A DNA stretch of 64,000 nucleotides, taken from assembly GCF_016908975.1 (NCBI RefSeq), contig NZ_JAFBEX010000022.1, positions 17,873 to 81,872 of the forward strand, read 5' to 3'. Below the pieces are notes generated by a model that searched no databases, was not told the origin of the DNA, and saw only the letters and a program-made list of their open reading frames with translations. The position numbers were made by a program, and so were the translations under genes. Of this stretch, positions 32,263 to 41,000 are shown in pieces. The DNA is from Neobacillus cucumis (lineage in GTDB: Bacteria > Bacillota > Bacilli > Bacillales > Cytobacillaceae). The stretch's first letter is position 1. The number at the start of each line of letters is the position of its first letter.

Positions 32263-33213
32263 TTATTCAAACAATGGACTTACTGCTTTTTGATTATGAA
32301 TTCGATCAATCGCCTCTACTAGTAATGGGGCAACTGATAAAGTTGTAATTTTGTTGATCCGCTTTTCTTCTGGCATCTCAATCGTATTGGTTACAACTAA
32401 TTCTTTAATCGGTGAAGATTCAATTTTACTAATCGCATCAGCAGAGAATACAGGATGGGTACAGCAAGCATACACGGTATTTGCTCCCCTCTCTACTAAA
32501 GCATTTGCAGCCATGGTGATTGTTCCACCAGTATTAATTAAATCATCAACAATAATGGCATTTTTACCTTCAATATTCCCAATGACATTCATGATCTCCG
32601 TTTCACCGGATTCATCCTGTCTTCTATCAATTAAGGCAATCGGCGCATTTAACATACTTGCCAACTTTCTAGATCGAATGACTGCACCATTATGAGGGGC
32701 AACCACTACGACATCCTCTAATCCTTTTTTCTCAAAATAAGTTCCAAGGATGGGGTTGGCAATCAAGTGATCAACCGGAATATCAAAAAAGCCTTGTACT
32801 TGTGGGGCATGAAGGTCCATTGTTAAGACTCTCGTTGCTCCGGTTCTTTCTAACAGTCTTGCTACTAATTTCGCTGTAATTGGCTCACGAGGTCTTGCTG
32901 TACGGTCTTGGCGAGCATAGCCATAGTAAGGTATAACTACGTTAATCATTCCAGCTGAGGCTCTTTTCAAGGCATCCACCATAACCAAGAGCTCCATAAT
33001 ATTATCATTAATAGGATGTGAAGTGGATTGCATCAAAAATACTTCACTGCCCCGAACACTTTCTTCAATATTAACTTGAATTTCCCCATCACTAAATTGG
33101 GTACTAGAGCTTTTTCCTAGTTCACACCCTAACAACTTAGCCATTTCATTAGCTAGCTCACGATTCGAATTTAATGAAAACATCTTAAAACTCTTCTTCA
33201 GTTGATACGTCAC
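32263..33213 (-). CDS. prs: Ribose-phosphate pyrophosphokinase paralogue with altered catalytic loop
   Basis: PRPP synthetase transfers pyrophosphate from ATP to ribose 5-phosphate. The 316-residue length is normal, and many segments match: FSLNSN, FSDGEIQVNIEESVRG, YYGYARQDR and the catalytic His in MDLHAPQ (about 135). It differs at key places from the B. subtilis enzyme as I recall it. The flexible loop reads IDRRQDES (195-202), where the standard loop has Lys and Arg at the R197 and Q199 positions. The PPi loop reads APHNGAV instead of a PDHGG-type motif. The ribose-phosphate loop is DDLINTGGT (223-231), with Asn for Asp. The start is GTG with GGGGGA. It is alone, not next to glmU as the housekeeping gene usually is. 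It is probably a second, diverged copy with altered activity or a regulatory role. Confidence 0.88.
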   Translation of the reverse strand: MTYQLKKSFKMFSLNSNRELANEMAKLLGCELGKSSSTQFSDGEIQVNIEESVRGSEVFLMQSTSHPINDNIMELLVMVDALKRASAGMINVVIPYYGYARQDRTARPREPITAKLVARLLERTGATRVLTMDLHAPQVQGFFDIPVDHLIANPILGTYFEKKGLEDVVVVAPHNGAVIRSRKLASMLNAPIALIDRRQDESGETEIMNVIGNIEGKNAIIVDDLINTGGTITMAANALVERGANTVYACCTHPVFSADAISKIESSPIKELVVTNTIEMPEEKRINKITTLSVAPLLVEAIDRIHNQKAVSPLFE

Positions 33214-33320
33214 CTTTGATCCCCCAAAATATGTTTATTGATTCATTATTAACTCTTGTCCATTTCTCTATTCTACATGAAGAAAAGAAATCAGGGTAGA
33301 ATTTGCACTTAAAAATTAAA

Positions 33321-33355
33321 CAAAAAAACCAAGGTAGTGCATTCTACCTTGGTTT
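33321..33355 (-). terminator. Rho-independent terminator of ftsH copy
   Basis: A perfect AACCAAGGTAG/CTACCTTGGTT stem followed by TTTTTTTG on the minus strand. Confidence 0.88.
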
Positions 33356-33368
33356 TCTATTTTACCAT

Positions 33369-35189
33369 TTATTCATTTGCTAATAAAATAGACATAAATT
33401 CATCGCCTGTGATGGTCTCTTTTTCTAACAGATATTTAGTCAATTCATGTAATTTATCCTTATTTTTTTCTAAAATCTCAATTGCATTTTGGTGGCAAGA
33501 TTTAATAATCTTTAGAATTTCAGCATCGACTCTTGCAGCAGTTTCCGCTGACACCATAAGTGATGTATCGCCGCCTAAATAAGGGTTATTTACGGTTTCC
33601 AGTGCCATCATATCAAACTCTTCACTCATACCAAACCTTGTTACCATGGCTCTAGCAATTTTTGTAGCTTGTTCAATATCAATGGAAGCTCCTGAAGTCA
33701 CTGTTTTAAAAATAATCTCTTCAGCGGCACGGCCTCCCATATAGGTAGTGATTTTATCCAAGGCCTGTTCTTTCGTCATTAACACCGTCTCCTGCTCGTC
33801 TACTTGCATGGTGTAGCCTAGAGCACCAGAGGTTCTTGGGATAATCGTAATTTTATGAACAGGTGCTGAATGGTTTTGTTTGGCTGCTACCAAGGCATGC
33901 CCGATTTCATGATAAGAAATTGTTAGTTTATCCTTCATAGAAATCACTGCATTTTTGCGCTGGTAACCGGCAATCACGACTTCAACAGACTCTTCTAAAT
34001 CATTTTGTGTTACTTTGTTACGACCTAATCTCACCGCTCTTAAAGCTGCTTCGTTAATAATATTGGCTAAATCAGCACCAGAAGCTCCAGATGTCGCTCT
34101 AGCAATTAAATCAAAGTTGACATCATCAGCTAATTTCACTTTGGCTGCGTGCACATTTAGGATCGATTCACGCCCCTTTAAGTCGGGCAATTCTACTGGA
34201 ACTCTTCGGTCAAATCGGCCAGGTCTTAAAAGTGCTTTATCAAGTGTTTCTGGTCTATTCGTTGCCGCTAGGATAATAATACCTTTATCGGCTTCAAATC
34301 CATCCATTTCCGTTAATAGCTGATTCAAGGTTTGTTCTCGCTCATCATTGCCCCCAGGCATGCCAGAATTACGGCTTTTTCCAATCGCATCAATTTCATC
34401 GATAAACACGATACATGGGGCTTTTTCTTGTGCTTGTTTAAACAAATCTCTAACTCTAGCAGCCCCCATTCCAACAAACATCTCAACAAACTCAGAACCA
34501 GACATGGAAAAGAATGGAACTTTCGATTCGCCTGCTACTGCTTTGGCTAGCAATGTTTTACCAGTACCAGGAGGTCCTACTAACAAGGCACCCTTCGGGA
34601 TGTTTGCGCCAATTTCTTTATATTTTTTCGGATTATGAAGGAAGTCAACAATCTCTTGAAGTGCCTCTTTCGCTTCATCTTGACCAGCGACATCTTTAAA
34701 CGTAATCCCTGTTTCTTTTTCAACGTATACCTTGGCATTACTTTTGCCAAATGATAAACCGCCGCCGCCCATCATCTTTCCTTGCATCTTCTTTGTTAGC
34801 CATTGTCCAAGTGCAATAAAAATGGCAAACGGTAGAATCCAGCTAAGAATAAAATTTAACAACGGTGAAGTCTCTTTTGGAATGACCTTTGTAAATTTCA
34901 CATTTGCATTATGCAAACGATCTACTAATTCAGGGTCTTCAATTGTCCCTGTTTTATAGACCTTCGTTTCGTTATTTTGTTTTGCCTTAAAGGTAATTGT
35001 ACTATCATCAATTTCAACCTGTGTAACATTCCCCTTATCAACCATCGTTAAGAACGTGCCATAATCAACTTCTTTTACCGAGTAGTTTGTAAAAAATGGA
35101 AAAATAAATGAATTTAATAACAGGATAATGACGATGGTTATTCCATAATAAAAAACAAGCGGCTTCTTTGGTGGTTTTACTTTTTTCAC
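33369..35189 (-). CDS. ftsH: ATP-dependent zinc metalloprotease FtsH, regulated paralogue
   Basis: FtsH is a hexameric membrane AAA+ protease. The 606-residue protein has two N-terminal membrane helices (about 12-32 and 110-130) with an extracytoplasmic domain between them. Walker A GPPGTGKT is at 205-212, Walker B IVFIDEID at about 260-267, SRH NRPETLDKALLRPGRFDRR at 311-329, and the zinc motif HEIGH at 427-431. The Ile in HEIGH and the segment SAPVHKITIIPRTSGALGYTM recall clostridial FtsH proteins; the standard Bacillus motif is HEAGH. The start is GTG with GGAGG. It lies 13 bases after a TetR-type regulator whose promoter carries two operators. In Bacillus the housekeeping ftsH sits next to hprT, so this is probably an additional, inducible copy. 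Confidence 0.95.
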   Translation of the reverse strand: MKKVKPPKKPLVFYYGITIVIILLLNSFIFPFFTNYSVKEVDYGTFLTMVDKGNVTQVEIDDSTITFKAKQNNETKVYKTGTIEDPELVDRLHNANVKFTKVIPKETSPLLNFILSWILPFAIFIALGQWLTKKMQGKMMGGGGLSFGKSNAKVYVEKETGITFKDVAGQDEAKEALQEIVDFLHNPKKYKEIGANIPKGALLVGPPGTGKTLLAKAVAGESKVPFFSMSGSEFVEMFVGMGAARVRDLFKQAQEKAPCIVFIDEIDAIGKSRNSGMPGGNDEREQTLNQLLTEMDGFEADKGIIILAATNRPETLDKALLRPGRFDRRVPVELPDLKGRESILNVHAAKVKLADDVNFDLIARATSGASGADLANIINEAALRAVRLGRNKVTQNDLEESVEVVIAGYQRKNAVISMKDKLTISYHEIGHALVAAKQNHSAPVHKITIIPRTSGALGYTMQVDEQETVLMTKEQALDKITTYMGGRAAEEIIFKTVTSGASIDIEQATKIARAMVTRFGMSEEFDMMALETVNNPYLGGDTSLMVSAETAARVDAEILKIIKSCHQNAIEILEKNKDKLHELTKYLLEKETITGDEFMSILLANE

Positions 35190-35202
35190 TTTTGTTCCTC
35201 CA

Positions 35203-35814
35203 TTATGAACTTTTTCGGACTAGTCCATTTTTTAAAAGATTCATCTCTATTTTATAATTAGCCAATGCTTCTTCTTGCGAAAGCTCATTGGCAAACTTTT
35301 CAACCACATTTCTTAGTGTAATGGTAAAAACGATTTGCAAGAGATGAAATAAATCCTTGTGATTAGAGATATTTAAGTTACTCGTATTTAATAAAGATAC
35401 AAGTTCAAGTAATCTTCCGTTAGATTCTTGGTCTTTAAAAATTTTTGAAAAAGATAATTCTATTTTATAAGTCATATTTAAGAATGCATTTTTGAGAAAA
35501 TGAACATCCTCTTCTTCCATAATGATGTGTTGATAAAACTCAATCATGGTAGTAAATAAATCGCCATTATATTTTTCTAGCAGAACACCAAATTTATTTC
35601 TTATACTTTTAACCAATTCATTTAATAGAAAAAAGAAGGCATCTTCTTTATCGTCAAAATATTGATAAAAGCTTCCACGCGGAATATTCGCTGATTTGAT
35701 GATATTTGAAATTGATGCATCATATAGCGGAACTCTTGAAAATTCTTTTTTCATTGCCACAATTAGTGTCTGTTTTTTTTCATCAGGTAGATTTATAAAA
35801 GTGACTTTGGGCAA
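35203..35814 (-). CDS. TetR-family repressor, probably autoregulating and controlling ftsH
   Basis: This 203-residue regulator has a TetR N-terminal helix-turn-helix, ASISNIIKSANIPRGSFYQYFDDKEDAFFFLL (about 33-64), and a divergent helical C-terminal ligand domain. The start is TTG at 35814, six bases after GGGGGAG; the upstream TTG at 35829 overlaps that site. Its gene directly precedes ftsH, so the two form an operon. Two copies of TGACA-N3-TGTCA flank and overlap its promoter, which points to autorepression. The inducing signal is unknown; membrane or lipid stress would be a reasonable guess given the FtsH partner. Confidence 0.87.
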   Translation of the reverse strand: MPKVTFINLPDEKKQTLIVAMKKEFSRVPLYDASISNIIKSANIPRGSFYQYFDDKEDAFFFLLNELVKSIRNKFGVLLEKYNGDLFTTMIEFYQHIIMEEEDVHFLKNAFLNMTYKIELSFSKIFKDQESNGRLLELVSLLNTSNLNISNHKDLFHLLQIVFTITLRNVVEKFANELSQEEALANYKIEMNLLKNGLVRKSS

Positions 35815-35848
35815 TGGGAACTCCCCCAATTCTAACTAATATATTTTA

Positions 35849-35861
35849 TGACATACTGTCA
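35849..35861. promoter_or_regulatory. TetR operator 1 (TGACATACTGTCA)
   Basis: A palindromic TGACA/TGTCA site downstream of the -10 box, at the likely transcription start. It shares 11 of 13 bases with operator 2. Confidence 0.75.
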
Positions 35862-35871
35862 TTATGAATAC

Positions 35872-35900
35872 ATTCTAGATGACACGCTGTCACTTGTCAA
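35872..35900 (-). promoter_or_regulatory. SigA promoter of tetR-ftsH with embedded operator 2
   Basis: On the minus strand: -35 TTGACA (35895-35900), 17-base spacer, -10 TAGAAT (35872-35877). The spacer contains the palindrome TGACACGCTGTCA (35880-35892, plus-strand reading), so repressor binding would block RNA polymerase. Confidence 0.82.
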
Positions 35901-36051
35901 AGAAATAGTATTGAACATTATTTATAATAAGGAAAAATAAATATTTCAATATAAACGAATTTTATATATTTTCTAAAAATTTGTTGTCTTTATTGAGAAT
36001 TATTGGTATTATTACTATCGTTAAAAAATTATAAATCAGGGGGTTATGAAA

Positions 36052-36255
36052 ATGGGCAAAAAGTCCATCGTTGTTTTACTATCTATTGTGCCATTTATAT
36101 TGATGCTGGCAGCCATTCCATTTGTTAACCGCGTCCAGCCAATTATCTTTGGATTACCCTTTTTGGCGTTTTGGTTATTTTTCGGAATGTTAATAACGCC
36201 ATTATGTACTTATGCTATTTTTAAATTACAAAAAACAGAAAGAAGTGCAGAGTAA
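36052..36255 (+). CDS. Small membrane protein, DUF3311 family
   Basis: This 67-residue protein has two membrane helices (about 4-22 and 28-52) and the DUF3311 pattern IPFVNRVQPIIFGLPFLAFWL. Proteins of this family are encoded next to sodium:solute symporters (YhjC/YhjB arrangement in B. subtilis) and probably act as small accessory subunits. The ATG at 36052 is chosen by its spacing to GGGGG at 36039-36043. Its stop codon overlaps the symporter start (TAATG), showing translational coupling. Confidence 0.85.
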   Translation: MGKKSIVVLLSIVPFILMLAAIPFVNRVQPIIFGLPFLAFWLFFGMLITPLCTYAIFKLQKTERSAE

Positions 36256-37745
36256 TGCAAGGAAATGTTACAGCTTTGTTAATCACAGGAATCATTGTTT
36301 TAGGCGTTGTTTTAATTGGATTTTTATCCGGGCGAGATAAATCAAACAGGAGCTCTGTTGAAGAATGGTCCGTTGGCGGAAGACGATTCGGTACTCTACT
36401 TGTCTGGTTCTTAGTCGGTGCAGACCTTTATACGGCTTATACTTTTTTAGGCTTAACAAGTACCGCTTATACTGGCGGAAGTCTTGCATTCTTTGCCATT
36501 CCATATACGATCATTGCGTATTTTATCTCTTATTTTTTCCTTCCTAAGCTTTGGAAATTTTCAAAAAGTCATAAAATAACCACACTTGCCGATTATGCGA
36601 AGGTACGTTTTAATAGTAAGTTTTTATCCTTCTTAATTGCAGTGGTTGGTGTATTAATGCTTATTCCTTACATAGATTTGCAATTAGCAGGGATTCAAGA
36701 TACGTTGACGGTTGCCGGAACAGGTTATATTAACGTAAAAGTAGTTGTGATCGTTTCATTTCTTTTAGTTGCTTTATTTACCTTCTTTAGCGGTATAAAA
36801 GGACCAACCTATACAGCAGTCATTAAGGATGTTTTAGTGTGGGTCGTTATGTTATTCCTTGTGGTTAATCTTCCGATTATGCATTTTGGAAGCTGGGGAG
36901 CCATGATTGATAAAGTTGCAACCGATTCTCCACAGTTATTAACCATCCCGACTACAGGACCAAAAGGGATTCCGTGGTTCTTGACCGCTTCCCTGGTTTC
37001 CGGATTAGCATTATTTATGTGGGCTCATGCAGCAACTGGTGTCTTTACGGCTAAAAGTGCTGATGCGCTTCGAAAAAACGCTATCTTTTTACCATTATAT
37101 AATATCGTTTTAATTTTACTGATTTTCCTTGGTTTCGTAGCCTATCACGTGCTGCCAGCAGGAACAAATCCTAGATTTGCGTTATTAAATTTGATTCAGG
37201 TTTCATATGGTGGAACCGTCCAAGGTTTAGCATATGCTACTATTGCCCTTGCTTCACTGATTCCTTGTTCAATTATGGCGATTGGGGCTTCAAATCTGTT
37301 TGCCAATAACATCTACAGAGATTTAATAAATCCAAAGGTCAAACCTGCAAAATTAACATTGATTACACGCTGTATGGTATTTGTCGTTATTGGATTAGCA
37401 TTAGTGTTTGGGATGGTATTCCCTTCAGCACTTGTTTCATTGCAATTGCTAGGGGTATCCGGTATGGTACAAATCTTCCCAGCAATCGTGTTTAGCTTAT
37501 TTTGGAAAAATCAAACGAAAGAGGCAACCATTGCGGGATTATTTGTTGGTTTAGTAGTTACTTTCACAGTCTATGCAACTGGGAAATCCTTTGGTATTTA
37601 TGAAGGGTTCTGGGGGTTATTGGCTAATGTGGTCGTTACTTTTGTCCTTAATCCTATGTTTGTGTCGAAGATCAAGAACAAATCCAATCCTGTGCTAGAT
37701 CAATTATTTGGTAAGCAAAAAAGCAGTTTAAGAAAAGGCGCTTAA
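36255..37745 (+). CDS. Sodium:solute symporter (SSS family), YhjB-like
   Basis: This 496-residue transporter has about 13 membrane helices. SSS-family signatures are visible: EEWSVGGRRFGTLLVWFLVGADLYTAYTFLG near the N-terminus and LAYATIALASLIPCSIMAIGASNLFANNIYRDL in the core. The substrate is unknown; related carriers move organic acids, amino acids or proline. It starts within the stop codon of the DUF3311 gene. A terminator follows, then the second hairpin array. Confidence 0.87.
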   Translation: MQGNVTALLITGIIVLGVVLIGFLSGRDKSNRSSVEEWSVGGRRFGTLLVWFLVGADLYTAYTFLGLTSTAYTGGSLAFFAIPYTIIAYFISYFFLPKLWKFSKSHKITTLADYAKVRFNSKFLSFLIAVVGVLMLIPYIDLQLAGIQDTLTVAGTGYINVKVVVIVSFLLVALFTFFSGIKGPTYTAVIKDVLVWVVMLFLVVNLPIMHFGSWGAMIDKVATDSPQLLTIPTTGPKGIPWFLTASLVSGLALFMWAHAATGVFTAKSADALRKNAIFLPLYNIVLILLIFLGFVAYHVLPAGTNPRFALLNLIQVSYGGTVQGLAYATIALASLIPCSIMAIGASNLFANNIYRDLINPKVKPAKLTLITRCMVFVVIGLALVFGMVFPSALVSLQLLGVSGMVQIFPAIVFSLFWKNQTKEATIAGLFVGLVVTFTVYATGKSFGIYEGFWGLLANVVVTFVLNPMFVSKIKNKSNPVLDQLFGKQKSSLRKGA

Positions 37746-37750
37746 AATTT

Positions 37751-37800
37751 AAAAAGACCTATTCTTCTATTTTAATAGATAGAGGAGTAGGTCTTTTTAT
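37751..37800 (+). terminator. Rho-independent terminator of the symporter operon
   Basis: AAAAAGACCTA/TAGGTCTTTTT outer stem followed by TAT. Confidence 0.85.
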
Positions 37801-37811
37801 ACTTTGTTATG

Positions 37812-38340
37812 GCCTGTCATTGCCCAAGCAGAATTGAAATGGTTCAGCTTGTCCATGAACCTGTCTTTCATTGCCCGAGTGAAGGTTAAATTGATTCAGA
37901 TTGTCCATGAACCTGCCTTTCATTGCCCGAGTGAAGGTTAAAATGATTCAGCTTGTCCATGAACCCGCCTTTCATTGCCCGTGCGAAGGTGAAAATGGTT
38001 CAAGTTGGCCATGAACCCGCCTTTCATTGCCCGAACGAAGTTCAAAATGGTTCAGCTTGTCCATGAAACATATTTGAGAACATTTATAACAAGCATAGTA
38101 TCAGGGTTGTTCTAGAACCATTCATGCGTACACCACTCTCTGATTTTTGGTATGATTTGTCCGCATGGGCCCTTCATGTGGACACGATCCTCTGATTTTC
38201 ACTCTGTTTTGTCCGCATGAGGTCTTCATGAGGACACCACTCTCTGATTTTCGGTATGATTTGTCCGCATAGGCCCTTCATATGGACATAATACTCTGAT
38301 TTTCAGTTTATTTTGTCCACATGAACCAGTGATGCCAAAA
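37812..38340. repeat. Tandem hairpin array II: composite of two unit subtypes, 52-bp period
   Basis: Subtype A has CATTGCCC at 37818, 37869, 37921, 37973 and 38025. Read on the minus strand it shares GGGCAATGAA with array I, with TTCATGGACA closing the stem. Subtype B has GTCC at 38159, 38211, 38263 and 38315 (exactly 52 apart), with arms GTCCGCATGA and TCATGAGGAC, plus a degenerate unit near 38109. GTCC in subtype A lies at 37851, 37903, 37955, (GGCC) 38007 and 38059; this register continues into subtype B within a few bases. It fills the gap between convergent genes. Confidence 0.88.
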
Positions 38341-38362
38341 AGAATTCACATTAATACTCCAC

Positions 38363-39478
38363 TTACCCAATTGCCCCGGCTACATCATAAAGACTAAAAT
38401 CGATCTCAGTTGCCTCTCCAATAACATGCTTAGCAAGCTCAGCACCTATGAATGGTCCACTTGTTAAGCCGGATGCACCCAGACCGTTTGCCACAAAAAC
38501 TCCTTCATAATGTGGCAAGGCACCGACTACTGGCAAAAAACCAGGTGTAAAAGGACGAAACCCTACACGCGTCTCCATGTATGTACCATTCGAAAGCCCT
38601 GGGGCTACCTCGATGGCCTTATTTAAAATTTCTTGAATTCCCCCGATGGTTACTCGATGATCAAACCCTGCCTCATTTTCATGGGTAGAACCAATAACCA
38701 CTCGACCATTTTCAAACGTAAGGATATATTGATTGGTGACCGGCATTACCACTGGCCATGAGGACGTATCCACATTAGGCAATTCGAGATGAACGATTTG
38801 CGCCTTTTGCGGCTTTACTAAAAACTCAACCCCTAACGGCTGAAATAGCTCATTTGACCAAGCCCCTCCCGTTACAATGACCTGGTTGGCTGCTAAAAAT
38901 GTCCCCTCAAGGTTTACCCCAACAACAAGTTTTCCTTCAGAAACCAACGAGGCATTTCCTCTCATATATTTAGCCCCATTTTTTTGAGCACCACGAATCA
39001 AGGCATCACGTAATGAGCGACCATCAACCCGTGCACCTCCACTGACATGAACGGAACCAAAGTCACCAGAAAGCGGCGGAAATAAGCTCTTTGTTTCTGA
39101 TGGAGTTAAAATTGTTATTTCCCCAATTTCAGGAGCATCCTCCCGGCGTTTCCCTGCCCGCTCTGCCATCTGTTCTAGCTTTGCAGGATCAGTATGGAGG
39201 CTAATCGCGCCAACACGTTTATAGCCGGTATCTGTTTCACCATCCGCCTCCAACTGTGCAATTAACTCGGGATAATAACGGGCACCGCCTTTTGCCAGCT
39301 GATACCAGGCTTTATTTCGTCGCTGTGAAAGCCATGGACATACGATACCAGCTGCAGCATCAGTGGCTTGACCAGTATTATGCCGGTCTATTAAAATAAC
39401 CTCTACACCAAACTTGGCAAGATGATAAGCGGTCGAAGCCCCAACAATTCCCGCTCCAATGATAATAACATTTTGCAT
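38363..39478 (-). CDS. FAD-dependent oxidoreductase, DAO family (glycine/D-amino acid oxidase-like, YurR-like)
   Basis: The 371-residue flavoprotein has an N-terminal FAD Rossmann motif, VIIIGAGIVGASTAYHLAKFG (about 4-24), with the Asp/Glu of the second strand in LIDRH. The DAO-family ATG-type region is VIVTGGAWSNELFQPLG (about 205), and the C-terminal FAD segment is GFRPFTPGFLPVVG and ANGLGASGLTSGP. It probably oxidises a secondary or D-amino acid. Length and motifs are close to YurR of B. subtilis. No signal peptide is seen, so it is cytosolic. It is a monocistronic gene convergent with the symporter. Confidence 0.85.
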   Translation of the reverse strand: MQNVIIIGAGIVGASTAYHLAKFGVEVILIDRHNTGQATDAAAGIVCPWLSQRRNKAWYQLAKGGARYYPELIAQLEADGETDTGYKRVGAISLHTDPAKLEQMAERAGKRREDAPEIGEITILTPSETKSLFPPLSGDFGSVHVSGGARVDGRSLRDALIRGAQKNGAKYMRGNASLVSEGKLVVGVNLEGTFLAANQVIVTGGAWSNELFQPLGVEFLVKPQKAQIVHLELPNVDTSSWPVVMPVTNQYILTFENGRVVIGSTHENEAGFDHRVTIGGIQEILNKAIEVAPGLSNGTYMETRVGFRPFTPGFLPVVGALPHYEGVFVANGLGASGLTSGPFIGAELAKHVIGEATEIDFSLYDVAGAIG

Positions 39479-39567
39479 ATAACACCTTTTCTATGTAAAT
39501 TTTTAAATATGATTTTAATATCCAAAATTATAACATGAAAGTGTTCCTAAGATTAAAATACCTGACA

Positions 39568-40140
39568 TCAATTAGGTTTTGCTATCAGTGAAGTAATCAT
39601 TCCGATGATAAAGATCGATAGGCATGAATAAAGAACTGCGGACAACCCTATGATTTGTAATGCAGCTAAGGCAATCAAACCATCGATTATTAAAATAACC
39701 ATCCCGATATTTAATGAAAAAGCTTCTGATAATAAGCTGGCTAATAAATCCGTCCCGCCTGTGCTTGTCTCGTATCGAAGCATGATTCCAACTCCTAAAC
39801 CGATGATGATCCCCCCTAAAAGCACACTGGTAAAGATAGGTAGCAAGAATTGGTTACTTAAAGGTTCTAACCAATCTATACTAATAGAAACAATAACTAA
39901 ACCTAGAAAGCTATTATAAAAAAAGATGGGTCTGTAAATCCATGTATAAATACACAAAGGAATGCTTAAAAGGAATAATGCTAAACCCGTCGGAAAGCCA
40001 GTATAATAATGAAGTACAAGAGCGATTCCGGTAATGCCACCATCAAGTAAATGATGCGGTATTAAAAAACCGTTTAAACCTATACTCAATAGTAAGCTTC
40101 CTATAATGACAGCAAAGACTTTCTGAAAGATATCAATCAC
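39568..40140 (-). CDS. YitT-family membrane protein (short form)
   Basis: This 190-residue protein has about five hydrophobic segments and the YitT/DUF161 signature LLSIGLNGFLIPHHLLDGGITGIALVLHYYTGFPTGL, then YETSTGGTDLLASLLS. It lacks the C-terminal cytosolic DUF2179 domain of full-length YitT proteins (about 280 residues). Short forms are known, so this need not be a truncation. The start is GTG with only a weak ribosome binding site. Function unknown. Confidence 0.78.
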   Translation of the reverse strand: MIDIFQKVFAVIIGSLLLSIGLNGFLIPHHLLDGGITGIALVLHYYTGFPTGLALFLLSIPLCIYTWIYRPIFFYNSFLGLVIVSISIDWLEPLSNQFLLPIFTSVLLGGIIIGLGVGIMLRYETSTGGTDLLASLLSEAFSLNIGMVILIIDGLIALAALQIIGLSAVLYSCLSIFIIGMITSLIAKPN

Positions 40141-40207
40141 CTTTTATTGTTTTTTATCTCATTATATGTCCAAGCATTCTAATTAGAATGAGATCATTTT
40201 TTCACAT

Positions 40208-40258
40208 AAAAAAGAAGTGCCTGTCCCACTTTCATTAAAAGTAGTGGAACAGGCACTT
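40208..40258 (-). terminator. Terminator of the queCDE operon, GTGCCTGTCCC-type palindrome
   Basis: AAGTGCCTGT-c-CCACTTT ... AAAAGT-a-GTGG-a-ACAGGCACTT stem, with a T run on the minus strand. The GTGCCTG ends resemble the dispersed 13-bp motif family. Confidence 0.8.
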
Positions 40259-40271
40259 TGCCTATTAATGG

Positions 40272-41000
40272 TTAAACCCCTCTTTTATTTCCCCATAAAA
40301 AAGTATGCAATTGAGGGAGCACTTTAACGTTGTTAAGGTCAGGATCGAGCATTACTTTATCAATGAGCTGCTCATATTGATTTAACAAATGTAACAGCAA
40401 TTTCTGGTTATCCCCAGTCGTAATATCATTATTTCCTACCTGTACAAAAAACGGAACATCAGGGTAGCGGAGATGAATATTTTTGGCATATTGATAATCG
40501 GCATCGTCAAATACAACGACCTTTAAGCTGACATTCCCAGATTGATTATTTTCTTTTAGATTATCAATAATTAGATCTAGCACTTGGAAATCAGTTTGCA
40601 TAGAAGAACTAGGCGGCTTCGGTGAAATCGTTAATTCATCAATCTTATAAAACCAATCCTGCCACTTGCTTCCTTGAGTTTCCAATCCTATTTTCACATG
40701 ATGATCTTTTAAAATATCAATCAATGAATCTAAATTTTTTAATAAAGCAGGATTTCCACCAGAAATGGTGACAAAAGAAAAATTCTCGCCACCAATTTGT
40801 TTTAGTTCATGCAAAATCTCTTCAGCTTCCATCATTCGGATATCATTTTTTCCAGTGCCATCCCATGTAAAAGCAGAATCACACCAACTGCAGGAATAAT
40901 CGCAGCCCGCGGTTCTGACAAACATTGTTTTTTGACCGATAACCATCCCTTCACCTTGAATGGTCGGTCCGAAAATTTCCATTACGGGAATTTTACTCAT
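40272..41000 (-). CDS. queE: 7-carboxy-7-deazaguanine synthase (radical SAM)
   Basis: QueE converts carboxy-tetrahydropterin to 7-carboxy-7-deazaguanine in queuosine synthesis. The 242-residue product, starting at 41000, aligns well with B. subtilis QueE: MEIFGPTIQGEGMVIGQKT, the radical-SAM cluster CDYSCSWC (about 30-37), VTISGGNPALL, LTISPKPPSSSM and the end LPQLHTFLWGNKRGV. The longer frame to 41060 runs into queD. The start overlaps the end of queD by 8 bases, so the two are translationally coupled. Confidence 0.96.
   Translation of the reverse strand: MSKIPVMEIFGPTIQGEGMVIGQKTMFVRTAGCDYSCSWCDSAFTWDGTGKNDIRMMEAEEILHELKQIGGENFSFVTISGGNPALLKNLDSLIDILKDHHVKIGLETQGSKWQDWFYKIDELTISPKPPSSSMQTDFQVLDLIIDNLKENNQSGNVSLKVVVFDDADYQYAKNIHLRYPDVPFFVQVGNNDITTGDNQKLLLHLLNQYEQLIDKVMLDPDLNNVKVLPQLHTFLWGNKRGV

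Noticed and set aside
32140..32322. 60-aa ORF overlapping the prs end
   Set aside because: It is a translation of the GCGC-ended repeat and runs antisense into prs.
39568..40140. Truncated YitT pseudogene
   Set aside because: The membrane domain is complete and short YitT proteins without the C-terminal domain are known, so truncation is not shown.
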